DNA of 64,000 nt from Shewanella nanhaiensis (GCF_019457885.1 NZ_JAHZST010000013.1:1-64000); one strand, 5' to 3'; numbered from the stretch's first letter, positions 1-8,466 are shown. The notes: generated by a model from the sequence alone, not told the origin. Made by a program: numbers and translations.

Positions 1-84
1 CATGTTTTTTATCCTCTATTACTTCGCTAAAAGTTAGAGTTCAATTAACATGAGTAGATATTCAGGCAAAGCCTAATTGATGAT

Positions 85-108
85 AACCACCTACTGAAGT
101 AGGTGGTT
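85..108. repeat. 10-bp perfect hairpin, possible IS200/IS605-type subterminal palindrome
   Basis: Arms AACCACCTAC and GTAGGTGGTT are perfectly complementary around a TGAA loop. The sequence resembles the subterminal hairpins recognised by TnpA of the IS200/IS605 family, but no transposase or TnpB gene lies in the window. The family link is from memory and is inference. Confidence 0.35.
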
Positions 109-120
109 TAGGGCTGAAAA

Positions 121-160
121 CAAAAAAAAGCATCCCTGTGGGATGCTTTTTTGTTTTTTT
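121..160 (+). terminator. rho-independent terminator
   Basis: Stem GCATCCC (130-136) pairs with GGGATGC (140-146) over a 3-nt loop. It is preceded by an A-run and followed by TTTTTTGTTTTTTT (147-160). It is well formed and would end a plus-strand transcript entering from left of the window. Confidence 0.85.
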
Positions 161-588
161 GCCTAACATGAATGCAGACTTGTTAGGCTTATCAAAGTTA
201 CCCTAGGGTAGCTTTATTGGTATCCGATAGTGTTCGCAAGAGTCGGATTGAAAAGTAGTCCGGTCGAAGCTTCTAATAGCAATGCCTCAGCACTGTCGAA
301 TCCGGCTCAGCCAGCGGAGCGGGCTAATGACGAACTCCCAGTTGATTGAGTCTTCGTTATATCAATGAAAACCTCGACCTAAACTGCTAAGTTCACCCTA
401 GCAAAAAAATGTGACCTACGTCAAACTTTCTTCAAAATTGGGTCAAAGTAAGACTTACTCGTATTTAGAATTAGACTCATTTTTGTATGCTTCAGCACAA
501 CTCTTGTTGAGTTGATAACTGAAGTTGCAAGCTTCAAACACATTTCCAAATGACAAACCAGCCAGAAGCTAAAACAAAAGAATGTATT

Positions 589-608
589 AAGCCTTCATTC
601 GAAGGCTC
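589..608 (-). terminator. weak hairpin overlapping the LysR stop codon
   Basis: GCCTTC (591-596) and GAAGGC (601-606) form a 6-bp stem around ATTC and include the TGA stop of the minus-strand LysR gene. The downstream T content is poor (TTAAT), so termination would be weak. Confidence 0.35.
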
Positions 609-1533
609 TCAGCTTGATGGTAAACCCCACTATCTGCTCATACAGCCAACGCAATGCAGGGTCATTCATACTCTGCCTGTGCCACACCAAACTATAAGCG
701 ACCTCACCATAATCAAAGGGCAGAGGCTTAGTCACTAACCCATCAGCTTGAAAAGCGTTTTCAGCCCAACGTCGAGAGCAAGTGAACAGCAGTTCACTGT
801 GGTGACACATTAAAGCAGCACTACCAAAATCAGCCACAGATATGGGCACGGCTCGGCTGTACTCTTGCTGCGCAAGTTGCATCTCAAAGAATGGGGTATT
901 GAGATCGGTATCGCTAATACCGACATGACTGTAGTTTAGGTAATCATCGATAGAGAGCTTCGACTTAATAGCAAGTGGGTGCGAAGCACTCATTAAGCAC
1001 ACCATCTCATCGTTAATCAGCGCCTCCCACACTAACTCGTTACGGGCGATAGGAGGTTGGCTTAAGTCGTGGGGTAAGATAATAAAGTCCAATGTTCCTT
1101 TTACCAGTCCATCGAAACCAACCGTATTTTTAGAGTGGATATCCAAACGAATATTCGGAGCTAAGTTAAGCACATGGGCGCTCAATTTGGCCGCAAGCAG
1201 TTCAAAGGTGCTCTCACGCATCGCCAGAGAAAAGCTGCCCTCATATACCGCCGGATTAAAAACCTCCTGAGTCATGATCTGATTCATGTCGTTGATGATC
1301 TGATGCACTGCGGGGCCTAAACGGCGGGCTAACTGTGTTGCCACCAACTTGTTGCCATGACGATAGAACAGCTCATCATCTAGGTTCAATCTTAACTGGC
1401 TTAAGGTTTTACTGACCGATGACGGGCTTAAGCATAGTCGCTCGGCACTGGCGGTTACACTTAAGGTGTCTAACATGACATGCAGGGTGATCAGATGTTT
1501 CATGCTGATCCGTGAGAGTTTAGCGAGATCCAT
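595..1533 (-). CDS. LysR-family transcriptional regulator
   Basis: DNA-binding regulator of the LysR family, cytoplasmic and probably tetrameric. The N-terminal winged helix-turn-helix is clear (around residues 12-65, with SVTASAERLCLSPSSVSKTL), followed by a substrate-binding-like effector domain. I chose the ATG at 1533 (MDLAKLSRIS), giving 312 residues. An upstream in-frame start at 1605 adds 24 residues unlike the family and would run into the shared promoter region. An ATG at 1503 is also possible, and no start has a strong ribosome-binding site. The gene is divergent from trmL, with an 8-bp inverted repeat between them that could be its operator. LysR proteins often regulate the divergent neighbour and themselves, but the effector and target are unknown. 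Family assignment is sure; function is not. Confidence 0.9.
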   Translation of the reverse strand: MDLAKLSRISMKHLITLHVMLDTLSVTASAERLCLSPSSVSKTLSQLRLNLDDELFYRHGNKLVATQLARRLGPAVHQIINDMNQIMTQEVFNPAVYEGSFSLAMRESTFELLAAKLSAHVLNLAPNIRLDIHSKNTVGFDGLVKGTLDFIILPHDLSQPPIARNELVWEALINDEMVCLMSASHPLAIKSKLSIDDYLNYSHVGISDTDLNTPFFEMQLAQQEYSRAVPISVADFGSAALMCHHSELLFTCSRRWAENAFQADGLVTKPLPFDYGEVAYSLVWHRQSMNDPALRWLYEQIVGFTIKLRAFE

Positions 1534-1611
1534 ACCTGTTTTACCCCATTTACCGCAAGGTCGATTCCACCGATGAAATATAAACAGATACGTCAATTGA
1601 TACAAACCCTG

Positions 1612-1631
1612 ATATGGGATCTATCCCATAT
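1612..1631. promoter_or_regulatory. palindrome in the LysR/trmL divergent region
   Basis: ATATGGGA (1612-1619) and TCCCATAT (1624-1631) form a perfect 8-bp inverted repeat with a 4-nt spacer. It ends 6 bp before a TATAAT (1638-1643) that would serve trmL. The position suits a regulator operator, possibly for the divergent LysR protein, which is inference. Confidence 0.45.
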
Positions 1632-1637
1632 TTTACG

Positions 1638-1643
1638 TATAAT
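1638..1643 (+). promoter_or_regulatory. candidate -10 box for trmL
   Basis: A perfect TATAAT lies 43 bp before the trmL ATG. The expected -35 position overlaps the 1612-1631 palindrome and matches the consensus poorly (TGGGAT), as in activator-dependent or repressible promoters. Confidence 0.45.
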
Positions 1644-1657
1644 CACGGCTCATTATT

Positions 1658-1681
1658 TTATAGGCAGATTTATAGGCAGAT
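1658..1681 (+). repeat. tandem 12-bp duplication in the trmL leader
   Basis: TTATAGGCAGAT occurs twice in tandem (1658-1669 and 1670-1681). The second copy carries the AGG that can act as ribosome-binding site, ending 9 nt before the ATG. The duplication therefore places two Shine-Dalgarno-like elements in front of trmL. Confidence 0.7.
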
Positions 1682-1685
1682 CCGC

Positions 1686-2150
1686 ATGTTTCATATCGCA
1701 CTCTATGAGCCAGAGATAGCTCCAAATACAGGTAACATTATTCGTCTTTGCGCTAACAACGGCTGTCAGCTGCACCTCATCGAGCCTTTAGGTTTCGATC
1801 TGGAGGAAAAGAAACTGCGCCGAGCAGGTCTTGATTATAATGATCTCACTCGTGTGACCCGTCATAAAGATTTTGAGAGTTTTCTACAGGCTATGGAAGG
1901 TAAGCGCATTATGGCCTGCACCACTAAAGGCAGCCGTCATCACACTGAGCTGAGTTTTGAAAAAGAGGATGTGCTGCTATTTGGCCCTGAAACTCGCGGC
2001 CTGCCCATTGAGATCATAGAGTCATTGCCAACCAGTCAGCGACTAAAGATCCCCATGACACCTAACAGTCGCAGTTTGAATCTTTCCAATGCCGTGGCGA
2101 TTATCAGTTATGAAGCTTGGAGACAGTTAGGATTTGAAGGGGCGGTCTAA
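1686..2150 (+). CDS. trmL: tRNA (cytidine/uridine-2'-O)-methyltransferase TrmL
   Basis: SPOUT-class methyltransferase (YibK/TrmL) that 2'-O-methylates the wobble base of tRNA-Leu isoacceptors using S-adenosylmethionine. The protein has 154 residues from the ATG at 1686, the usual size. It starts MFHIALYEPEIAPNTGNIIR, the family signature, and carries the C-terminal knot motifs LLFGPETRGLP and IPMTPNSRSLNLSNAVAI. A longer in-frame start at 1614 would add 24 residues encoded partly by the tandem repeat and is unlikely. The gene is divergent from a LysR regulator and convergent with the next gene, so it is probably monocistronic. Confidence is high on sequence signature alone. Confidence 0.96.
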   Translation: MFHIALYEPEIAPNTGNIIRLCANNGCQLHLIEPLGFDLEEKKLRRAGLDYNDLTRVTRHKDFESFLQAMEGKRIMACTTKGSRHHTELSFEKEDVLLFGPETRGLPIEIIESLPTSQRLKIPMTPNSRSLNLSNAVAIISYEAWRQLGFEGAV

Positions 2151-2170
2151 GCATTTTAGCTTAAAGTAGT

Positions 2171-2692
2171 TCACTGCTCTGCGGCTGGGAGCATCTCTAT
2201 TCCTCGATAGAAGAGGTAGCTATCTGTGTCATCATCTAAGTATTGGATATTTTGCAACCAGAGCCAGCCAACCTCCTTTTGATCGAATCTGAGTTGAATC
2301 ATTGCTGGACGACTATTCAACTCTCCCTCTCCCAACAAGGAATAACTCCCTTGATGATGATACAGGCTAAATAGCTGACTCTTGTCTTCATCAACGCCGT
2401 CAAAATAGATAAGAGAGATGGCCTCTCCCCTAGCCCTAAACCACCATGTTTCACTTAAAGGATGCTTAGCACTGGGGTTGACGGTGAAAATGAGCTGACG
2501 TCGATCATCTGAACAGTTAGCGTTAATCTTGGTCTGGACCGGTTTCTGTTTTGGCTTAGCCGAACTTCCCTGCCACTGGCCATCAAGTGCACTGCAAAAC
2601 TCGTTAAAATTTGCCCTCTCGGCCCATGACGTCATGGGGAAACATAAAAATAAACAGCAAAGTAATCCGTATTTAAAACAACTCAATATCAT
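2171..2692 (-). CDS. exported hypothetical protein
   Basis: Uncharacterised protein of 173 residues. The N-terminus has a hydrophobic segment ending in MTSWA-ER, a good Sec signal peptide with cleavage after SWA, so it is probably periplasmic. The mature part has two cysteines (in EFCSALDGQW and NANCSDDRRQ) that could form a disulfide. It is rich in aromatic residues and reads like a small beta-rich domain (ETWWFRARGEAISLIYFDG). I recognise no family. Its start overlaps the end of the upstream minus-strand gene by 20 bp, so the two are probably cotranscribed and translationally coupled. Confidence 0.75.
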   Translation of the reverse strand: MILSCFKYGLLCCLFLCFPMTSWAERANFNEFCSALDGQWQGSSAKPKQKPVQTKINANCSDDRRQLIFTVNPSAKHPLSETWWFRARGEAISLIYFDGVDEDKSQLFSLYHHQGSYSLLGEGELNSRPAMIQLRFDQKEVGWLWLQNIQYLDDDTDSYLFYRGIEMLPAAEQ

Positions 2693-3308
2693 CTTCAGCC
2701 TCTTGCTGATACTCCTCTTTATAAAGCTTTAATGCTTCATGAACAGGCGTTCCTTTAAGAAGAAGATCAAACATCTTCCTCTCACAGTCAAGAGAATAAC
2801 TCTTCTGAATCCCCTCCTGCAGCTCCTTCCATGCATCTTGAGATGTACGACGCTCTTTACTGCTTAGCACCTCCTCCATCAAAGCTAAGCCCATGATCAC
2901 ATGTTGAAGACGTTGTGATATACGATCGTAGAACTGAAAAGCCACCACTCCCTCATTCACTTTATCCACCAAAATGGTGCTATGTGCCATCACGAGAACG
3001 GGAGTATCGCTATGGGTAGATAGGAACTCATTTACCTCACCAAGATGGTCAGCCATATCGGTAAACAGTGCTCCCAAGTTAGTCACATTATGTTCACCGT
3101 CGGTCAATGACAGCTCTATCTGTGCCATGGCTAATATCAATACTTTTATACTTTCCCTGATATGACACCAATCAATAGCATCATCACCTTCGAAAGCGTG
3201 TATGTTCTCAAACATACTATCTGAGCTTTTAGTTACCACGTCTTTCTCCAATCCTTCATCTCTTTGAATTAAAGTGTAGAACAGCAAAGCAGAAATAACA
3301 GGATCCAT
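2673..3308 (-). CDS. hypothetical helical protein with a CheZ/chemoreceptor-like motif
   Basis: Uncharacterised, mostly helical cytoplasmic protein. I start it at the ATG at 3308 (MDPVISALLF), giving 211 residues. An in-frame ATG at 3350 lies inside the terminator of the upstream operon and is unlikely. The central stretch VVAFQFYDRISQRLQHV resembles the FQFQDxxxQ segment found in CheZ-like and some chemoreceptor-associated helical proteins. That likeness is weak and from memory. The C-terminus is acidic (EAEDDIELF). It overlaps the exported protein gene downstream by 20 bp. Neither start has a strong ribosome-binding site. Function unknown. Confidence 0.7.
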   Translation of the reverse strand: MDPVISALLFYTLIQRDEGLEKDVVTKSSDSMFENIHAFEGDDAIDWCHIRESIKVLILAMAQIELSLTDGEHNVTNLGALFTDMADHLGEVNEFLSTHSDTPVLVMAHSTILVDKVNEGVVAFQFYDRISQRLQHVIMGLALMEEVLSSKERRTSQDAWKELQEGIQKSYSLDCERKMFDLLLKGTPVHEALKLYKEEYQQEAEDDIELF

Positions 3309-3316
3309 AAATATCA

Positions 3317-3361
3317 CTGATAAAAATAAAAAGGCTTGAAGCGATATCACTTCAAGCCTTC
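3317..3361 (-). terminator. terminator of the M20-M16-M16 operon
   Basis: An 11-bp perfect stem AAGGCTTGAAG / CTTCAAGCCTT (3331-3341 with 3350-3360) has an 8-nt loop. Read on the minus strand it is followed by TTTTTATTTTTA. It sits 40 bp after the stop of the M16 lipoprotein gene. Confidence 0.85.
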
Positions 3362-3400
3362 TCTTACAACTAGCTGATAACAGCTAGCAATGAGTCATCA

Positions 3401-4846
3401 TTAGCCGCCAAATCCAACCGCTTCAATATCCACTTGGGTCATTTCGCCATATTCACTTGCAATATGTTTAATTTTTTCGGCGTTACCGATTAAGACAAAC
3501 TGCAGATTCTTCTGAGGGAAATACTTCCCAATAAGCCTCTGAGTTTCCGCTAAAGTTAGGCCATCTACGTTGGATTGAAAGTCATTGATAAAGCTGTCAT
3601 CAAAACCATACAGGTACATATCTGAGAGTAAGCCTGCTAATTGACCACTGGTCTCATATTTAGGCGGGAACTGGCCTTTCACATACGCTTTTGCCGAGTC
3701 CAGCGTCTGTTGGTCGATCCCAGTTTCCCATAATCTAGCATAGGTTTTTAACGCCAGATCTATGGTTTCTTTAGTGGTTTCAGTCTTAGTAAAGGTGCTG
3801 ATTTTAAATACTCCACCTTCTGAATAAGCAACAAAACCTGAACGGGCACCATAGGTTAAACCTGCATTCACCCTTAACTCATCATTGAGCCAGGAGGTAA
3901 ACCTGCCCCCTAAAATAGTGTTGATCACCTGTAGGCCAACATAGTCTGGGTTATCTCTGGCGATCCCTTTGCCGCCAATAAGAAAGGTCGACTCAACAGC
4001 ATCGCCTTTATTCACCAACAAAACCTGACTCTTATCTAACTTAGGCTGCGCTGACTTTAGTTCAGCTTTAACAATCGGCTCTGACCCCTTCCACTGACCA
4101 AATAGTGCCTCTATCTTAGCCTTCATCTGGGCGGCATCGAAGTCACCCACTAAGGTAATGGCGGTATTTGAAGGTTGATAATAGCTTTTATAGAAAGCCC
4201 TTAACTGTGAAGCCTCAAGTTCTGCAAGTGAACTGCGATTACCAGAACTGACATTTCCATAGGGATGCTTACCGAAGATCAGCTTATCAAAGTAGCGGCT
4301 AATCACAGAGCGAGGGCTCTCTTTAGCTTGAGATAGGCCACCAATCTCACGCTGGCGGAGCTTTTCAAACTCCTTCCTATCGAAATTAGGGGAGAGCAGC
4401 AGGTTTTGAATAAGAGGTAACATAGTCTCGCTATCTTTTGCCATAAAATCGACTTCCAGGTAGCTCCCCTCTTTACCCGCACCAGCATCAATAGAAGCGC
4501 CTAAGAAATCGACCATCAACTCGATTTCACTCTTGCTCTTTCCGTTCGAGCCCAATAACAGACTCTTTGCCGTCATACTGGCAACACCCGCAGTAGTATC
4601 ATTGACGGCTCCCGCCCTGACAACGGCATTAACGGTAATAAGTGGCACCTCTTTTTGCGGCATAAGATAGAGGGTCAAACCATTGTCTAACACATACTGC
4701 TCGTAGCTTGGAACATTAAAGCTTCCGGTATCGACCACCTTGTTAGGAGCCGTACTAGTACAAGCCGACAACATCAAGATGCTACCCAGCGCCATTGCAA
4801 CCATCAGCTTGTTTGAACGATTAGATAGATTAGTTAACGTGTTCAT
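3401..4846 (-). CDS. M16-family lipoprotein, non-catalytic partner
   Basis: Insulinase-fold (M16) protein of 481 residues. The N-terminus is a lipoprotein signal with lipobox LSAC (Cys29), so it is anchored to a membrane facing the periplasm. The M16 zinc motif HxxEH is absent: the equivalent position reads GVASMTAKSLLLG. The C-terminal half keeps typical M16 features (the NTILGGRFTSWLNDELR region). Known M16 heterodimers pair a catalytic and a non-catalytic subunit, and the gene directly upstream encodes an M16 protein with an intact motif. The two genes overlap by 4 nt (ATGA), which suggests coupled translation and equal amounts. Substrate is unknown; periplasmic peptide turnover is the likely role. 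Confidence 0.92.
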   Translation of the reverse strand: MNTLTNLSNRSNKLMVAMALGSILMLSACTSTAPNKVVDTGSFNVPSYEQYVLDNGLTLYLMPQKEVPLITVNAVVRAGAVNDTTAGVASMTAKSLLLGSNGKSKSEIELMVDFLGASIDAGAGKEGSYLEVDFMAKDSETMLPLIQNLLLSPNFDRKEFEKLRQREIGGLSQAKESPRSVISRYFDKLIFGKHPYGNVSSGNRSSLAELEASQLRAFYKSYYQPSNTAITLVGDFDAAQMKAKIEALFGQWKGSEPIVKAELKSAQPKLDKSQVLLVNKGDAVESTFLIGGKGIARDNPDYVGLQVINTILGGRFTSWLNDELRVNAGLTYGARSGFVAYSEGGVFKISTFTKTETTKETIDLALKTYARLWETGIDQQTLDSAKAYVKGQFPPKYETSGQLAGLLSDMYLYGFDDSFINDFQSNVDGLTLAETQRLIGKYFPQKNLQFVLIGNAEKIKHIASEYGEMTQVDIEAVGFGG

Positions 4847-6174
4847 TCATCAGCTTCCTCTGTAGCGGCTAAAACAGCAACGGTGCGATTTGCACGGCGT
4901 AGATAGGTTTGTGCAACTCGCTGAATATCAGCGGTGGTGACTTTGTTATAAGCCTCTGGCGCATTAAACAGCTTATCAAAACTCCCAAAATAGAGCTCAT
5001 AAGTACCGATCGTATTCGCCTTACCGTTAATCGTCTCCATCGAACGATAGAACTCCATCAACTTAATATTTTTTACCTTTTCAAGCTCCTGCTCAGTCAC
5101 GCCATCACGGGAAACTCTGTTAATTTCAGCAATGAGATTCAGCTCTAACTCTTTAGCCGTCACCCCAGAATTTGCCACAGCCATAACATAAAACAGGTTA
5201 GGATCGATTGCCATAGGCAGGTAAGCCATCACCTCTAATGCCAACTGCCTCTCAACCAAAGATTGGTAAAGTCGTGAGCTATTGCCTGTCGATAAAATAT
5301 TAGAGAGCAGATTTAACGCATAGTAATCTTGATGAGAGGTGGCTGGAACATGGTAGCCCAACATCACATTTGGTGTACTGACAGAGGCTTTCTGTACAAA
5401 CACCCTACGCTCACCCTTCTGCAGTGGTTCGACTGTTTTCACCTCTTTAGGTGGTGCCTGTGAAGGAATAGGCGCAAAGTATTTGTCAGCCAAAGCTTTC
5501 ACTTCCGCCAACTTCACATCACCCGCAATAACCACAACCGCATTATTCGGCGCGTAGTAAGTTTTATGATATTGAACCAGGTCGTCTAAGCTCCAAGCTG
5601 CAATATCAGACTCATGGCCAATCACAGACCAGCTATAGGGATGCGCCCTAAAAGCGGCCCCCTTTAGCTCCTCTTGCAGGGTGCGCCAGTTAGAGTTTTC
5701 CAAACCTGTGAGACGCTCAGATGCCACCACGCCGCGCTCACTCTCCACCATCTTGGCATCGATATCTAACTTGCCGATACGATCGGCTTCGAGATCGAAA
5801 ATCGTTTCAATGGCGTTTGAAGGAAACCAGTCGGTATAAACCGTTAAGTTCTCTGTGGTGTAAGCATTATTGGCGCCACCGGCTGCCTCCATGGTTCGGT
5901 CAAACATCTTGGGTCCATATTTTTCTGAACCATTAAACATCATATGTTCAAAAAAATGGGAGATACCTGTGATCCCAGGTACCTCATTACGTGAACCAAC
6001 TTTCCAAAATAGGTACATGTTTGCATTGGGAATTGACGCATCCTCCAACACCATTATTTTCATGCCATTATCCAGCGTAAAGCTAGATATATCTTTCGCT
6101 TCAGTTGCCTGTACAGCCGCTGAAGTAAACAATACTCCCGCCGCCATCACCAGCCCAGTTAATCGACCGATCAT
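4843..6174 (-). CDS. M16-family zinc metallopeptidase, catalytic subunit
   Basis: Exported insulinase-like peptidase of 443 residues. The signal peptide ends around AAVQATEA. The zinc motif HFFEH is at residues 73-77 (GITGISHFFEHMMFNG), and the downstream glutamate region FDLEADRIG supplies the third ligand typical of the family. The ATG at 6174 has a good ribosome-binding site (GGGAG, 6 nt upstream). It is followed with a 4-nt overlap by the inactive M16 lipoprotein and preceded by an M20 amidohydrolase gene 46 bp upstream, forming a likely three-gene operon for periplasmic peptide or amide breakdown. Bacterial M16 pairs of this kind have been described; the exact substrate cannot be read from sequence. 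Confidence 0.94.
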   Translation of the reverse strand: MIGRLTGLVMAAGVLFTSAAVQATEAKDISSFTLDNGMKIMVLEDASIPNANMYLFWKVGSRNEVPGITGISHFFEHMMFNGSEKYGPKMFDRTMEAAGGANNAYTTENLTVYTDWFPSNAIETIFDLEADRIGKLDIDAKMVESERGVVASERLTGLENSNWRTLQEELKGAAFRAHPYSWSVIGHESDIAAWSLDDLVQYHKTYYAPNNAVVVIAGDVKLAEVKALADKYFAPIPSQAPPKEVKTVEPLQKGERRVFVQKASVSTPNVMLGYHVPATSHQDYYALNLLSNILSTGNSSRLYQSLVERQLALEVMAYLPMAIDPNLFYVMAVANSGVTAKELELNLIAEINRVSRDGVTEQELEKVKNIKLMEFYRSMETINGKANTIGTYELYFGSFDKLFNAPEAYNKVTTADIQRVAQTYLRRANRTVAVLAATEEADE

Positions 6175-6220
6175 CTGCTACTCCCTTATTCATCAATATC
6201 TAAAAATTTATCGCCACTTA

Positions 6221-7528
6221 CTACAAGGACGTCACCGCGAGCTGGGTCAAGGCTTCAACCCCCACCACTAACGCACTCTCATCAACATAAAATCGAGGCG
6301 AGTGATTACTTGGTGCCGTCGTATGATCAGTCCCCTTAGGTGTGACCCCTAAAAAGAAAAATAGACCAGGGGTTTCCAGCGCATAGTAGGAGAAATCCTC
6401 CGCTCCGGTGATCAAACCGGGCTCAATCAACATCTCATCACCTACCACACCAGCCAAAACAGGCTTCATCTGTGCTACCAACTCGGGGTTATTGACCGTC
6501 ACAGGATAACCTTGGTCAATTTTTGTTGTCGCCGAAGCGCCCATGCTTTGCGCTATCATGGTTGCAGAGTTAGCGAGTCTTAACTTAATATCCGCGCGTA
6601 TATCCTGATCGAACGTGCGTATTGTGCCTATCAGCTCCACCTCATCGGGAATAATATTTGAGCGTATGCCACCATTAATGGCACCAAAACTGACAACAGC
6701 AGGCGCTGCTGTCACATCAACCTGACGACTGACAATGGTCTGCACCCCATTGATGATCTGTGCCGAGGTCACAATAGGATCGACACCATTCCAGGGACGA
6801 GAACCATGGGTTTGCTTACCGTTAACTGTGATAGTAAAGGAGTCTTCACTTGCCATGGCAGGTCCAGCACGCAGGCCGATCATCCCTGTTGGCATACTAG
6901 AGGTAACATGGAGACCGAATATCTTTTCCGGTTTTCTGTTGGCAAACAGCCCCTCTTTAAGCATCAACTCAGCACCGCCCTCCTCACCTGCTGGCGCGCC
7001 CTCCTCTGCAGGCTGGAAAATAAACATCACGTCACCGCTTAACTGCTCTTTTATCTTCACTAGGTTTTGTGCCACTCCCATTAAAATTGCAACATGGGTA
7101 TCGTGACCACAGGCGTGCATAACACCGACCTCTTGACCCCTATAGGTGTCGGTGGCTTTAGAGGCAAAAGGCAGATCCACCTCCTCTTTAACAGGCAATC
7201 CGTCCATATCAGCGCGCAGCGCAATTAAGGGGCCGGGTTTGCCCCCCTTCAATATGCCAACCACACCGGTATGAGCAATATTACTAGTCACCTCTAAACC
7301 TAATGATTCCAAGTGTTGCTTAATCACTTTACTGGTACGAAACTCTCGGTTAGAGAGTTCAGGGTGTTGATGCAGATCCCTGCGCCATTCGATCACCTGA
7401 TGTTCGATATCTTGGGAAAGTTGTTTTACATCGATTTCGCTATCAGCTTGCACCCCGAAAGCACAGGAGAGTGCCGCTCCAGCTAGCAGTAATTGCTTAG
7501 ATGCCGCAATCAAGTCAGATCTGTTCAT
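6221..7528 (-). CDS. exported M20-family amidohydrolase
   Basis: Metal-dependent amidohydrolase of the M20 (hippurate hydrolase / N-acyl-amino-acid amidohydrolase / IAA-amino acid hydrolase) family, 435 residues. A signal peptide (ALSCAFGVQA) places it in the periplasm. Metal-binding motifs are intact: MHACGHDTHVAI (Cys, Asp, His), FQPAEEGAPAGEEGG (Glu pair) and the C-terminal NHSPRFYVDE. The dimerisation insert follows the catalytic part, as in the family. I take the ATG at 7528; a GTG immediately upstream (7531) is equally in frame. It is the first gene of the operon with the two M16 genes. It probably deacylates N-acyl amino acids or hydrolyses small amides; the substrate is not predictable. 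Confidence 0.92.
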   Translation of the reverse strand: MNRSDLIAASKQLLLAGAALSCAFGVQADSEIDVKQLSQDIEHQVIEWRRDLHQHPELSNREFRTSKVIKQHLESLGLEVTSNIAHTGVVGILKGGKPGPLIALRADMDGLPVKEEVDLPFASKATDTYRGQEVGVMHACGHDTHVAILMGVAQNLVKIKEQLSGDVMFIFQPAEEGAPAGEEGGAELMLKEGLFANRKPEKIFGLHVTSSMPTGMIGLRAGPAMASEDSFTITVNGKQTHGSRPWNGVDPIVTSAQIINGVQTIVSRQVDVTAAPAVVSFGAINGGIRSNIIPDEVELIGTIRTFDQDIRADIKLRLANSATMIAQSMGASATTKIDQGYPVTVNNPELVAQMKPVLAGVVGDEMLIEPGLITGAEDFSYYALETPGLFFFLGVTPKGTDHTTAPSNHSPRFYVDESALVVGVEALTQLAVTSL

Positions 7529-7787
7529 CACTATAATCCCTTATGAATTGTTATTGTCATTTATAGCGTTACAAGGTCAGCGCCACTCAGCAGAGGCTAA
7601 CCTTGCCTAAAATTCAATCCATATAAGAAGGTAAATAGAGTGTAAAATCAAGCTGCAAATAAAGATAAGATTGTAACTGAATGCTGACAAAAGCCACTCA
7701 AATAAGGGCGGTGGTGACTTTCGAGAAAAGCTGAGGATAGTGTAAAGCCGTTACCATCACCTAAGTGAGAGGCGATGACTGCTATAA

Positions 7788-8423
7788 CTAATGTTTATGA
7801 AAAAAGACCACATCTGAGTCGACAGTCTCTAAACGCCAACCAAACTGCTTAGCGATCCAATCGAAGGTCTCCATTGAGTAAAAGCAGATATGGGTTGGAT
7901 CTCCCTTATAATACCACTGGCCAAACTCCATCTCTTTCTCTACAAGCTTAGTCATCACCACTAAGATCCCACCCGGATTTAGCAGTCGTTCTAAGCGCAT
8001 TAACAGCGATTTGGGCTCGGCAATATGCTCAATCACCTCGGTCATGGTAATAAAGTCATAGGTGCGTGCTAGATTTTGTGGGACATTGTGATAATAGAGG
8101 TCATAGTTTTCCATCGCGAAGCCTGCTTCGGCTGCCATCACACTGATTGTGGGACCCGAACCACAACCAAAATCTAACCCATCAGCTCCCTGTGGTAGTT
8201 GACTAAAAAGTGGATTAACGGCTCTGCCAAGAAACTCGCGATACCTCATATCCTGAGGATCATTCCTATGCTGATCATAAGTCTCCTTCTCCTGCTCATC
8301 ACACAGCAGATAGTGTTTAGGCACGACCACAAGATGGCAATTATCGCACCTTAGATAAACTCTCTTCTTGTCTTGGTGAAAGTGAGAGAGTTCATCACAC
8401 TCACATAGGGGGCATAGACTCAC
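7788..8423 (-). CDS. class I SAM-dependent methyltransferase with N-terminal zinc ribbon
   Basis: Cytoplasmic methyltransferase of 211 residues. The N-terminus has two CxxC pairs (MSLCPLC and LRCDNCH) likely to bind zinc. The Rossmann-type domain follows: GLDFGCGSGPTISVMA is the SAM-binding glycine loop, FITMTEVIEHI is motif IV-like and LLNPGGILVVMT is the post-IV strand. The set resembles the Methyltransf_23 / UbiG-like group. The substrate is unknown. The next minus-strand gene (8823-8467) lies upstream with a 43-bp gap that contains one copy of the dispersed TACCAATCA motif. Confidence 0.88.
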   Translation of the reverse strand: MSLCPLCECDELSHFHQDKKRVYLRCDNCHLVVVPKHYLLCDEQEKETYDQHRNDPQDMRYREFLGRAVNPLFSQLPQGADGLDFGCGSGPTISVMAAEAGFAMENYDLYYHNVPQNLARTYDFITMTEVIEHIAEPKSLLMRLERLLNPGGILVVMTKLVEKEMEFGQWYYKGDPTHICFYSMETFDWIAKQFGWRLETVDSDVVFFHKH

Positions 8424-8449
8424 AATATCTCCTATCAGTTAATAAATAA

Positions 8450-8465
8450 TACCAATCAGTATAAG
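8450..8465. repeat. dispersed 16-bp motif, copy 1
   Basis: TACCAATCAGTATAAG lies between the two minus-strand genes. Further copies are at 12124, 16473 and 23824. Confidence 0.6.
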
Positions 8466-8466
8466 G

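Larger units (their letters stand above)
1..594. other. gene-free left edge with hairpins
   Basis: I see no convincing coding sequence in this stretch. It holds a 10-bp inverted repeat (85-108), a rho-independent terminator (121-160), an 8-bp stem with a 12-nt loop (161-168 with 181-188) and a 12-bp perfect palindrome TACCCTAGGGTA (199-210). The terminator reads rightwards, so a plus-strand gene probably ends just left of the window. Bases 211-540 show nothing I can name. Confidence 0.6.

Noticed and set aside
550..738. 62-residue plus-strand reading frame
   Set aside because: It overlaps the end of the LysR gene on the other strand and has no family-like content.
2529..2732. 67-residue plus-strand frame
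   Set aside because: It is antisense to two overlapping minus-strand genes and shows no independent signal.
3309..3350. Longer start for the helical hypothetical protein
   Set aside because: The ATG at 3350 lies inside the terminator of the upstream operon.
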